A model generated the notes under the pieces. That model did no database searches, had not been told where the DNA came from, and was given only the letters and a program-made list of their open reading frames with translations. Shown in pieces: positions 25,052-35,400 of a stretch of DNA of 64,000 nucleotides. This DNA comes from JAAZKI01 sp012799905 (lineage in GTDB: Bacteria > Verrucomicrobiota > Lentisphaeria > Oligosphaerales > Oligosphaeraceae), in assembly GCA_050949415.1 (NCBI GenBank), contig JBMNFR010000006.1, positions 310,001 to 374,000 on the forward strand, in the 5' to 3' direction. Every line of letters begins with the position of its first letter. Position 1 is the stretch's first letter. Position numbers and translations under genes: made by a program.

Positions 25052-28000
25052 TCAGGCTCTTGGCCTGATACGGATGTAGCTGGCAATTAGGATGATGACG
25101 CCAATGACAGGCAGGATGCCGAAGACGAGGCTGATCAGAGCTGCCTGGCGCATGGTCTGACGGCTGCGCAGACGGGCGGGAATCCAGTTCAGGCCAAGGC
25201 GGGAGACGAGGAGCACGAGGACAGCGACCAGCCCGGCCGCCAGAAGCATGAAGCCGAGGCGCTTCCAGCCTGCCAGCGCTGCGACGCTGACCGCGCGGCC
25301 GTGCAGAACCACCCCGTCACGCGGGGCGCTGAACAGGCAGGTATGCCAGCGCGATGAGTCATTGCCGCACAAGGGCACGTCCAGGCTGGCTAAATTCGCC
25401 GCCGCTGCGGCCGCAGCCAATGGCTCAGCCGGAGCGACCTCGCTGGATTCGACGGCCACCTCAACCATCGGCGCCGGCGCTGCCGACGGCATCGGCGGCC
25501 GCGCTGCGGCTGGAGGAGCCATCATCATGTCGCCGCCAATGTCAGCAGTGGCGCCAAGCTGGTTCGCTCGGCTGCCGCGCAGACGCGCCGCGCCCACCGC
25601 TTTCTCACTGAGTTCGCCAAGGGGCACTGTTACCGATTTTTTCACCGACGGCGCTGGTGCAGCGAGTTCTGATTTGCGTTCGCGGGTGGATTTTACCTGG
25701 TCGAGGGCAGGTTTGACAGGCTTTGGTGCTGGCTTGCTTTTCACTTCCGCAGGTTGCTGCCAGTTTTCAATCTTGGCGGGCAGGGCATTGGCAAGGCTTA
25801 CTGATTGCTCGTCGCTCATGTCATTGAATTGCTTTCGGCCAGTGGGAATCATCATCGTGCGCTGCCGACTTCGGCTGGGCAGTGCCTGGGCGATGAAATC
25901 GTCTAAGGCTTTTTGGGATTGGGCGACTTGTTCGTTGTGTCCCAGGATGTTCTGGACTTGCATTTGACTGGCTTGCACCTGGGCGAAAATTTCCTCGGCA
26001 TGTTTGGCGGCGCGGGTGCGGGAATGGCTGTCGTCGTCGCTGGCTGTGATTGACGAGGTCAGGCGTTTTAGCATGTTGCTTTGGTAGGTGAGCGTGGCGG
26101 CGTGATACGCGCCGGCATTAACCGGCTGGCCAAGGTCGCCATCAAACGCGAGCCATTTTTGTTCCACGGGCAGACGCAAGGCCACTTGTGTCTGCTCAAT
26201 GTTGACATTGACTGTCTCTGGGAGCGGAAACGCAGTTTGGCGCAGCCAGCCTGGCCGACGGAGCTGGGCGCGGTATTTCAGGATGACCGGATAATCCAGG
26301 TCGCCTTCAGCAGTTTTGAGCAGAGGAATCCAGACGGTGCCGGCTTCGGCATCTGCCGGCGTCACCGGCTTGATCAGTTCGCCAGCCACCTGGACGGTCC
26401 ACAACTCCGCGCCGGCAGGCAGGCGTACAACCAGGAATTGCTCAGTGCGGTTGTCGATTTGGAAAGTAGTCTCGCCCAGGCAGAGACCGTCGCTGGTCAG
26501 CATCAGCGTTGTGCTGGCCAGGCCGATGCGAGCATTGGCCGTGACTACGGCTGTGCGTGGGTTGACTTGACAGTTCACGCCGCCGGTTTGGGCGTCCTTG
26601 ATTGCAAACGCCTGGACTCGGTTTCCGATCAGCAGGGGCCGGAGTATTTCCGGGACAGCGCGGGTGATATCCAGGACTGCGGCGCCAGCGTTCGGCGTTG
26701 CAGTGACTTCATCGCGGCCGGCGTTTTCGATGACGCAGTAGTATTTCAGCGGCGTGTCTGCCGCTGGGCAGACAATGGTCTGCGCGTTGCCGGGGGGCAG
26801 CCGGTCGTGCTCTAACAGGATACGGAAATTAGCAGTCAGCTGGTCTTGGAATTCCAGCGTGAAGCGCACCCGTCCAGAATCGCCTTCCGGCTCAATGCGA
26901 GTGCGGCGCAGCAGCGGCGCGTTCAGCCGGGCGTCGGCGAGATACTTAGGCGCGGTAAAGGAAAATTGCTCCAGGCCGCCGTCAATATGCAGGTCGAACA
27001 AGTAGGTCTCTTGCTGGACGGTTTCGGTGAAGCGGACGCTGGCAGCGCACATCCCAGTGACGGTCGTCGGCTTGGCGCTGATGAGCAGTTCGCCGCTGTA
27101 TTCGGCGGAGCGCGCTCTCAGCGCCAGGCGGACATGCTGCCGGTTGGCCGCTGTCAGCCATGCATGCACTGTGTCGGGCAGAACGACGCTTAAGCCGCGC
27201 AGGTTGCGCTCTCGCACTTGCAGCGTTTCCGGGCAGAGCACGGCCAGGGCGGTCTCCTGGCGGTCAGCGTCGAGAATGGTGATGACTGGCGCAGGAACGA
27301 CGCTGCCGGGTTGGGCTGACGCGGTCAGCTCGCCGGTGAAATACACGGTTGCGTCCTGGCTGCCTGGAATGAGCCGGAGCATGGCCAGCGTGGCCTCAGG
27401 CGTTGTTTCCACGTCATGCGCAAAAAGATGCTCGCCGCGTAAAGAACGGATTGCCATCCCAGCCGGAAAACGCACCTTGACGGTGGGCCGGAAGCGGCGT
27501 CCAGTCTTGAGCTCCAGCTTGCCTTCCATGGTCTGGCCGCTAGTCTCTAGGCGATGGACAACACGCAAGTCAGCCTCCAGAAAATCATCGTATGGCTGGA
27601 TGGACATGGTCACTGGCAAGGGCGCGGTGACTGACTGCCAGGCCTCGCCGTCCTCGCCAACTTTGTCAAAGTGCTCAGTCAGGCGCGCCAGGTCAATGCG
27701 TCCGGCCACGCTAGCAGTTGGTTCAGTGCGCAGATCGAATTCGCCGCGGCGTCGCAGTCGGGCAATGACGCGATGGCGGGCCGCTCCCGGCGCCGCGAAA
27801 TCAGGAAAGGCGATGCGTTGCGGCTTCGGGTCAGCGCCGACGCCCGGGCCCAGCAGGCGTACCTTGAAGGATTCAGACTTGTCAGCGGCTTTCAGGAGAT
27901 GGACAGTGAGGAAGGTTTTTTGTCCATCTGGACGGCTTTCCCAGCCGCGGATGTTGGGGCCGGTGATGTCGAGCAATTTGTATGTATTTGGGATGGACAA

Positions 28001-31000
28001 TTCGAACACGGAGCGGGCTTCGCCGCGGAACTGCATGTTTGGCTTCCAGGCCGCTTCGGTGGCGCTTTCGCCCACTATCAGGTCAATGGCTGATTCGACG
28101 GTCAAGGCGTCATCCAGGTTGCCTGCCGTTGCTGGCAAGCGCCATTGCAGCGTGAACAGGCCGCCGTCAACTGCGACCTCCAGCGGTGACGCGCCTTGTT
28201 CCACCCGTTGCGTCCAGGCCAGGTGCTGACTGCGGACGGCGATTTCCGCGCCATGTTCCGGCGGCGTGATGACCAGGATAGCCGGAGTTGGCGCAGGCAG
28301 GGCAATTTCGACTTGTCGCCAGCCGCCTTGGCGGACAATGGTTGCCAGCCAGGTCATTTCCAGGGTATGCTTACCCGGCGGCAGCGCCGCGATGGCCAGG
28401 CCAGAGGTCAGGCCAGGCGTTGTCCAGGCCGGAACCGCGTTGCCATTGGCAGTGATTCGGCCGGGGAGGACGTTCTGGTAGGACAGGGTCGGCAGCGGCG
28501 CAGTCGTGGCGGCTGGGATGACTGCCTGCAAGCGAGCGGTGATCGTCATGGTGTCGTCATCAGTCAAAGTCGCTTCGTATTTGACGGTCGTGAACAGGGC
28601 CGGCGCTGGCAAAAATGGCGGCGGCTGCGCCCCGGTTCGCAGGCGTTGGTAGAAGGTATATGGCAACAGGCGCTCAGGCAGCAGGCGTTCAGGCCGGCCG
28701 TCATACGGCACGATGATCGCGTCTTCAGGAAGAGGCATCGGCGCTGGTTTGACCAGCTCAACCGGAGTCAAAGCCGGCGCGGTGGCCGCCGGAGACAAAG
28801 CCGGCGCGGCGGCCGTAGAAGACGCCGGAGACGCCGGCGCTTGCGGCTGGGCCGGCGCAGGGGCTGGCGCAACGTCTGCCTCTGCTGGCTTCTGCACTTT
28901 AGCAGGCTCAGTCGCAGCTTGTCCAGAGGCGGGGCTTGGGAAAGCTGTCAGCAGGAGCGACGTCGCCAGCAGGAGGGCGGCGCTGGTAGCTGCGGTTGGC
29001 GCGGACGCAGGTCGCCAACTCCGCTTCAGCCAGCGTCCAGCCGCGCCGAGGGCATACAACACGGCGAGAACGAGCGCAGCGACGAAGCAGTCATTCAGGA
29101 ACAAGGTCGTTGCAGCCAGTCCTGGCAAGCAGGGCAGGATGCTGCTTGCCAGCAGCCAGCCGATGACATAGCGCCAGCGTTTTCCTTGGCGGACTGCGGG
29201 CAGCAGGCCAATGCAGACCAGCAGCAGGAAGACGCCGCGCCGGAACATTCGCAGAGCTCTGTTGTTGAGCAAGGTGAGGCTGACGTTCGCTTCAGCGGTC
29301 AGCCCGTCAAACCGCAGGCTGCGGCCCTCGCGCACTAAGTCAATAGGCAGGCTGCGGGTAGCTTCCTGAGACAGCCAATCCAGGCTTGGCTTGTCAGCCT
29401 CAGTGACTTTCTCGCTGCGCATGAACTTGCTTCGAGGCAGGACGGCTTTGGCCTCCATGTCGCTTTTGACGGCGGCCTTTTCAACCATGTACGCGTCATC
29501 GCCGCTGAGCTTGTCAATCATCCTGGCTTTTTGCTGCACTGCTGACAACGGCAGCATGAGACAGCCGATGATGCCATGCTTGGGGGTGATTTTGCCGGTG
29601 CAGGCGTAGAGGAACCGTCCGACTTGCGGGGCGATTGGTTCAGGCAGCCAGCCGGGGTCAGAGGCGTATTTCGGCAGGATGCCGTAAAACATGTCAGTTT
29701 GCGAGCGTGGATAGACATTGCCTTTGGCGGCGATAGGCCGGTATTGGGGCGGGGTGACTATTTCCCAGGTCAAGTTGGCGGCTGGCGCTGTGACCCAGTT
29801 GCCCTCTGCATCGACATAGCCCAAAGCTGGAAGAGTCGCATCAGCAGTTCCGCAGCAGCGGAAGGCGCGGATGTGCGTTTCGTAGGTGATGACCAGGGTG
29901 CGTTCCGGCGCGGCGGCTGGGGGCAAGGGCAGGAGCAGAGCCGGCGTTGTCTGGCCATCGCCGGTCGGCAGGACGCATTGCTGCAGAGTCGCTGGTTCAT
30001 CGTCAAGGACAACGGCCCAGAGGTCAGCTTGCGGCGGCATGACGATATTGAGATGCGGCAGGTTGGGCCGGAAAGCGTATCGCACTGTGTGTTGGGCGAT
30101 TCCATTTGGGGAGATGACGGTGGCGGCCTGGCTTTCCCGGATGAGGATGGCAGGCAGCGCATGCACTGCCTGGCGGGTGACCGTGAGGCTGGGCGTGGGC
30201 GGCGCTCCGGTGTACGCATACACGCCCAGCAGGCGGCGACCAGGCTGGGTGAGGTTGTCCTGCAATTCGCCGACGTCAACCGGCCGGGGCGGGTCAAAGA
30301 TGGCGACGTCCAGCTCGGCTTCGCCTTCAATCGCCAGGCGGCCGTGCTGATCGTCCGCCGTATGGGCGTCAACCAGCGGCACGCGGGTTTTCTGACCGTC
30401 CGGAATCAGCGGCAGCTGGTAGGAAATTACGATGGCGGCCCGGCTGGCTTCTGCGGCCAGCAGCGCCGTGACTATGCGGCCCTGCTCATTCGCCTGGCTG
30501 GAATGTTCTTTGACGACAGTGTCACCCCGGCCAAAAACAGTCAGGGCGGCTGGCGCTTCTGCTGGCAGTCGGCAGGAGATTTCCCGTACTGGCGAGCGGT
30601 GCGCCGTAAAATCCAGTTCATGGGTCACAGCGAGATGGTCCGGATTGACTTTGACCAGGGTATAAGTCCCGGCCGACAATCGGGCAGCCGGTCGGCTGAC
30701 AGCGACGGTCAGGGTGACTGGCAGCGATTGGAACGTGTACAGGTAGGCGTTTTGGCTGTTTTGCGCTAAGCAGTTTTTCGCCTGGTGCAGCTCCATGGTC
30801 AGCGGCGCTTGCGTCACCATGCAGAGTCGGCCGGACTGCCGGGACGCGGCTGGCATGGACAGCACCGGGGCGTCCACCAGGCGCGGCTTAGTCCAATCCT
30901 GCTCCCATCCGGGGGGCGTGCTTTTCAAGGTGAGTTTGAACGACTGCTTCTGGGGCGGGGCAATGCCATTGGGGAAGCGGACAGTCAGGCGGCCGTTGCG

Positions 31001-32443
31001 GTCTGGGAGTCCGATGTCTATCCCGGGTAGCGGTTCGGCGTCGCCGTCGTATTTCCAGCCTTCTGGCAGCTGTAGGATAGCTTGGTAACAGGTGTCTCGC
31101 TCAGGCATGATGGTCACCAGGGCGGTCGCGAGCAGGCCGTTCTCTTTGATTTCCAGGGTTGTGTCCGAGGCGATTGCGGTTTGCGCTTCCGGCCTGGTGA
31201 TGGCGGCAGTCAGTTGGAAAGCGCCGGGTGCGTAGCCGCTTGTGATCAGCTCCATGTCTGCCTGTAGTCCGGTCTGACTTTTAGTCGGCATCGGTTCGAG
31301 CTGCTGGTAGATGAGGCCGGTGCTGGCTAGGTCGCGGCATTTCAGATGGCGCTCTGCCCAAACCCAAGTATAGGTGACGGCGCTGGCGCAATCGAGGGGT
31401 TGAAATGTCGGAAAAGCCCAGTCGTCAGTCGTCGCTGCCGGTCGGACTCGATACAGCTGGAAGGAAAAGTCAGCCAGGCCGCTCAGCGGTTCCTGCATAA
31501 TGACAGTCAGCACGCGGTTAGCGTCAACGCTCCAGGAAGCCACGCCGCAGGCAGAGCTGGCGTTGACGCTGATGACTTCAAAGCCATCAGGAACAAGAAA
31601 GCGCCAGGAAGTGATGGCGTTGTGATGCACGAGCAGGCGGACTTCGGCGGTGAGTTCTTCGCCAGCCAGGCCAATCCGGCAGTCTAGCCGCGAGACCGAC
31701 CGCACCAGGCTGGCGTCCCGCTTGAAACGGTTGTTGAGCGACAAGGTGAGAGTGAGCTTCTCGCGAGGCGGAATTAGCCTCAGGGTGGTGACATTGGCTT
31801 TTTCGTCATATTGCCGAGCCAGTACAGGCGGACCGGCACGGAGGGCGACGTCGCCCGGCACGACGACGGTCAGCTCGCGGCTGGGCGCGTCCGGCAGCCG
31901 GCAGCTCAACTGGCGCTGGGCGCCGTCATTGCGAACCGCGATTTCGCCGCGCAAAAGCAGCTCTTGCGCGGCTGGTTTGCCATCGAACAGGAGGCTGAGC
32001 TGGCCATTCTTCAGGGCGCCGACCGCAGGCTGATTGGCGACTAAGACGTCAGTCCAGGTCAGGTCTTCGGCGGCTAAAGTCAGCAGCTGCGGACCAGGCT
32101 TGAGCGTTTCCGCTAGGGCCTGGCATTCCCAATGGGCGCGGTCATCCAGGACAGTCAGGCGATGGGCTGCGCTGCGAAGCAGGGCGGGAACCGGCGGCGG
32201 TTCAGCGTCAGCGCGGTTGTTTTCTTGCAGCAGGCGGTTGAAGTCCTCTGCGCTGATCATGGTCGCTCCAGGCCAGGATTGGAGTATCCTTGGCAATTCG
32301 GCGGCTGGGATAAGCAGCTCCCGCCAGGCTGGAACGTTGCTATCGGCGGCGACGAGCAGGAAGCTCCACAAAGCCAGGAAGGCGAAGCCAAGACGGCGTC
32401 GACTGGCTGAGCGGGCCGCTGAGATGGTGGTAAATGTGGACAT
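25052..32443 (-). CDS. giant envelope protein with two ectodomain modules (2463 residues), unknown
   Basis: I do not recognise a family. There is an N-terminal signal/anchor (about 15-33, LGFAFLALWSFLLVAA) and a beta-rich ectodomain to about 1060. A cluster of three or four membrane helices (about 1064-1171) is followed by a Pro/Ala linker (about 1175-1240), a second beta-rich ectodomain (about 1240-2250), a basic, Ala/Pro-rich region, and two membrane helices at the C-terminus (about 2391-2463). Both ectodomains share short motifs with the neighbouring 1191-residue protein, e.g. GPNIRGWESRPDG near 1496 and GVASWSVDANR near 301. It looks like two such proteins fused. It starts 17 bases after that gene with AGGAGG upstream, so the two are in one operon. 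Function unknown; a cell-surface or envelope-spanning role is inferred. Confidence 0.85.
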   Translation of the reverse strand: MSTFTTISAARSASRRRLGFAFLALWSFLLVAADSNVPAWRELLIPAAELPRILQSWPGATMISAEDFNRLLQENNRADAEPPPVPALLRSAAHRLTVLDDRAHWECQALAETLKPGPQLLTLAAEDLTWTDVLVANQPAVGALKNGQLSLLFDGKPAAQELLLRGEIAVRNDGAQRQLSCRLPDAPSRELTVVVPGDVALRAGPPVLARQYDEKANVTTLRLIPPREKLTLTLSLNNRFKRDASLVRSVSRLDCRIGLAGEELTAEVRLLVHHNAITSWRFLVPDGFEVISVNASSACGVASWSVDANRVLTVIMQEPLSGLADFSFQLYRVRPAATTDDWAFPTFQPLDCASAVTYTWVWAERHLKCRDLASTGLIYQQLEPMPTKSQTGLQADMELITSGYAPGAFQLTAAITRPEAQTAIASDTTLEIKENGLLATALVTIMPERDTCYQAILQLPEGWKYDGDAEPLPGIDIGLPDRNGRLTVRFPNGIAPPQKQSFKLTLKSTPPGWEQDWTKPRLVDAPVLSMPAASRQSGRLCMVTQAPLTMELHQAKNCLAQNSQNAYLYTFQSLPVTLTVAVSRPAARLSAGTYTLVKVNPDHLAVTHELDFTAHRSPVREISCRLPAEAPAALTVFGRGDTVVKEHSSQANEQGRIVTALLAAEASRAAIVISYQLPLIPDGQKTRVPLVDAHTADDQHGRLAIEGEAELDVAIFDPPRPVDVGELQDNLTQPGRRLLGVYAYTGAPPTPSLTVTRQAVHALPAILIRESQAATVISPNGIAQHTVRYAFRPNLPHLNIVMPPQADLWAVVLDDEPATLQQCVLPTGDGQTTPALLLPLPPAAAPERTLVITYETHIRAFRCCGTADATLPALGYVDAEGNWVTAPAANLTWEIVTPPQYRPIAAKGNVYPRSQTDMFYGILPKYASDPGWLPEPIAPQVGRFLYACTGKITPKHGIIGCLMLPLSAVQQKARMIDKLSGDDAYMVEKAAVKSDMEAKAVLPRSKFMRSEKVTEADKPSLDWLSQEATRSLPIDLVREGRSLRFDGLTAEANVSLTLLNNRALRMFRRGVFLLLVCIGLLPAVRQGKRWRYVIGWLLASSILPCLPGLAATTLFLNDCFVAALVLAVLYALGAAGRWLKRSWRPASAPTAATSAALLLATSLLLTAFPSPASGQAATEPAKVQKPAEADVAPAPAPAQPQAPASPASSTAAAPALSPAATAPALTPVELVKPAPMPLPEDAIIVPYDGRPERLLPERLLPYTFYQRLRTGAQPPPFLPAPALFTTVKYEATLTDDDTMTITARLQAVIPAATTAPLPTLSYQNVLPGRITANGNAVPAWTTPGLTSGLAIAALPPGKHTLEMTWLATIVRQGGWRQVEIALPAPTPAILVITPPEHGAEIAVRSQHLAWTQRVEQGASPLEVAVDGGLFTLQWRLPATAGNLDDALTVESAIDLIVGESATEAAWKPNMQFRGEARSVFELSIPNTYKLLDITGPNIRGWESRPDGQKTFLTVHLLKAADKSESFKVRLLGPGVGADPKPQRIAFPDFAAPGAARHRVIARLRRRGEFDLRTEPTASVAGRIDLARLTEHFDKVGEDGEAWQSVTAPLPVTMSIQPYDDFLEADLRVVHRLETSGQTMEGKLELKTGRRFRPTVKVRFPAGMAIRSLRGEHLFAHDVETTPEATLAMLRLIPGSQDATVYFTGELTASAQPGSVVPAPVITILDADRQETALAVLCPETLQVRERNLRGLSVVLPDTVHAWLTAANRQHVRLALRARSAEYSGELLISAKPTTVTGMCAASVRFTETVQQETYLFDLHIDGGLEQFSFTAPKYLADARLNAPLLRRTRIEPEGDSGRVRFTLEFQDQLTANFRILLEHDRLPPGNAQTIVCPAADTPLKYYCVIENAGRDEVTATPNAGAAVLDITRAVPEILRPLLIGNRVQAFAIKDAQTGGVNCQVNPRTAVVTANARIGLASTTLMLTSDGLCLGETTFQIDNRTEQFLVVRLPAGAELWTVQVAGELIKPVTPADAEAGTVWIPLLKTAEGDLDYPVILKYRAQLRRPGWLRQTAFPLPETVNVNIEQTQVALRLPVEQKWLAFDGDLGQPVNAGAYHAATLTYQSNMLKRLTSSITASDDDSHSRTRAAKHAEEIFAQVQASQMQVQNILGHNEQVAQSQKALDDFIAQALPSRSRQRTMMIPTGRKQFNDMSDEQSVSLANALPAKIENWQQPAEVKSKPAPKPVKPALDQVKSTRERKSELAAPAPSVKKSVTVPLGELSEKAVGAARLRGSRANQLGATADIGGDMMMAPPAAARPPMPSAAPAPMVEVAVESSEVAPAEPLAAAAAAANLASLDVPLCGNDSSRWHTCLFSAPRDGVVLHGRAVSVAALAGWKRLGFMLLAAGLVAVLVLLVSRLGLNWIPARLRSRQTMRQAALISLVFGILPVIGVIILIASYIRIRPRA

Positions 32444-32460
32444 GGCTGCCTCCTTTCCTT

Positions 32461-35400
32461 TTAAGTCCGGGGAGGCGTGTCATTCGCCGTTGCTGAAGAA
32501 TCAGGCGATGGAGCAGGCGCGGTTGGGTCGCCGGTCTTGGACTGACGCTGAGCCTGCCAGTGGCGGCGAATGGCAGGCAGTGCGACTGCGACGACCAGGA
32601 TGAGAAGAAGCAGGAACTCCACTGCTCTCGGCCCAAACACCAGCAACAGGAAGAAAGTCACAATGATGAGGATGACGAGGGCAATTATATTCCGCCAGCG
32701 AAAGGTCTTGCTTGGCAGCGGCGTCGGCGGGTCGTTGCTGGTTGGCTGATCGCCGTTGGGCGGTGGGGTGCTGCTGGGCAGCCTGGGTGGCTTAGGCGGT
32801 TTGGGTGGGCGGCGTCGGAACCACAGGAAGCCCCAGCCGAGCAGGACGACCAGGGCAGCCGCCGCGGCGGCGTTGGAAACCAGGGACACGGTCAGGCTAG
32901 GCAGGAAAACCGCCAGCAAAGCCAGGCCGCTGATGGCAAAGGCCAAGGACAAAGCCTGCTGGAAAACGGTAGCCTGCGCCAGCAGGACGCCGACCGCGAG
33001 GATGGCGATGATCAGGACGGCTTTGCATTGCCAGGCCGGCCACAGCCGCAGCCGCAGCGCGCCAGCCTGGCCAGCGGGGGGATGCAGGGTCGAATAAAGC
33101 AGCGGCTGGCCATCCGTGACAAAGCTGTTGAGGTGATCAGCGACGGTCGGATTGGCAGAGGCGTTTTGCAACAGCCAGCCGACGAGCTCGCTGGATGTCA
33201 TCCGGGCGCGTGGACGGAGCGTAAGGAAGCCGCTCAGCGCCCAGATGTTGTCGACGTTCCAAGGACCCAAAGTCCCGAGTACCGTGAGGTTTTTCGGGAT
33301 GTGGACAGATAGATAGACGTGCTGCACGGCTGCGTCATCCGGAAAAGTGGGCGGCTGGAAAACGCCGGTCTTGGGCTCGGAGAGGACATAGCGCAGTTCG
33401 AGGATGAACCTCTCGCCCTGGCGGTTGGCGGTCAGAGGCACGAAGTACTGCCCTGGCTCGCCTTTTTCCAGCGGGGCTGGCCGCCCGTCCACCAGTGCTG
33501 GCGCACTGTCGAATTCGACCCCGTCCGGCAGATGCAGCTCCAGGCGCTGGCGAGTGCTGCGCATCTGGCAAGCGGTCTGGACGCTGACAGCGCCGCTGCG
33601 CGTCAACACAGCGCGGACTAACATTTTTTCGATGCTGGTGCTTTTGACGGCTTCGTTCTGATAGCGGGTGACCTTGGCCTCCAGCTTCCAGTCGTTGCTA
33701 TGATATTCAAAGGCCCGGGCAACAAGGGCAGCAAAGTCGGTTCCTGGCGCTTTGGGTTGGACTGGTGCGATGTCCTTGATCAGATTGAAGCGCGGGTCAA
33801 TCGGGAGCAATTTTTCCGCTGCTGTCGGCGCCATGTCAATCATATCGTTTTTGAGGAAGGCGATTTGTCCCCAGACGCGGTCGCCATAGGCGATTAGGCG
33901 CGGCAGGCTGATGCTTTTTTCGCCGCCCACAGGCAAATCGCCCAGGTCTTCAGTCCAGCGCATGGAGAAATAGCTCGCGCCGAAGAATTCGGCATCGCCT
34001 TGCAGGTTGACTGCCTGGTAGCCTTCAGGCAGTTCCGTGGGCTGTTTTTCGGCGGGTTGGAGGCGGTATTGGCTTGGCGTCAGCTGCACGCGCGGCAGCA
34101 GGGCTGCGGGGACAGCGAAGGCCAAGGATTTGACCCCGCTGTGGATGACCTCGGCCTTGAACATGGCAGTGTATTTCAGCTGGTTGCCGGATTCGACGCC
34201 AGCCAGGAGCATTTGGGTGACAGTGCAATGCGGCGGCCGTCGTTCAGCGGTGATGGTCAGCTGCGGCAGCGGCTCGCTGGCATTGAAGCGATAGGCCAGC
34301 AGGGAGGCGCCATCGCCGTCAACAGCTTTCAGATGGCTGGTCTGGCCGGGTGTCACCCGCAGGCTGGCCGGCGCTCGAATAGCGATGGAACCTTCTTCGC
34401 GTTCGACGCTGCCGGGCGCCAGACGCGGCCCGGCCAAAGTCAGGCTGAGCGGCGGCAGCCCCGGCGTCAGCAAGGCTGCTTCGGACAATTCCCGCCGCAG
34501 CAGCAGGAGGACGTTGAGCCGGTGTTGCTTGGCCTTGAAGGTCAGGCGGAGCGGCTGCCGACCTTGGGACGCTTCCCCGAGCTGGCGGTCTGCCAGGACG
34601 GAAACGCCCGACTCGCTGCCGGACAGGGCCTGGCATTCGACTAGCTTGAAGTCCGCCGGCACATCAAAGTCAAGCTGGAAAATACCGGCTTTCCGGGCTT
34701 CGATGGTGAAGGCGCTGGTGATGAGCAGGTGGTCGTGTTCAAGGTTAAAGGTAGTTTTCGTTTGGGCAAAAACTTGTGGATGCAGCGGCTCGACAGCGAT
34801 TTGGAGGGACCAGGGTATGCCAGCGTATTGATAGGCGGCAAAGGCGGTGCGTTTGCTCTCCATGGTCCGCACGGTGTTGACATCAAGTTGGGTCAGGCCG
34901 GTGCGCGGGCCGACTTCAGCCTTGAGTCCTTCGCCGATAAAGACAGCGAGAACGCCTTGCTGGCGGATGGCTGCCGGCACTTTCAGGCAGGGAATGTCAG
35001 CCATAGCCATGTCGGCCTGGATGCGTTCCAGTTCAAGGATGACCGTTTGTTCTGCTGTGACCGGCTCATGCAGGGTGATGTCCAGCCGTTGTTCCTGACC
35101 CTGTTCAGACACGCGCCATTCCCGGATATTAGGGTCGAACACATTGGTGACGCGGTGCTCGCGGGGAAAGAGAATGGCGAGGGCGGCGATTGGGGCGCGG
35201 CTGACCGCGAAGGTGACATGCGCCTGGGTTCGGACTATACCTTCCTCTAAGGTGGCGTCCAGGCGGGACGTCACATTGATGAGCGCATCCAGCCCTTTGG
35301 CGCCCTCGGCCTTGGGCGTCCAGGCCAGGACTGGCTGGCTGTTGGCGCCGACGTGCAGGCGGACTTTGGTGAAGCCGGCTTTGGCTGTCAGCTGCTCCTT

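Noticed and set aside
28196..29338. Long plus-strand frame rich in Arg/Gly/Gln opposite the giant gene (also others at 26-32 kb)
   Set aside because: GC-rich antisense shadow of the 2463-residue gene, without domain features or a start signal.
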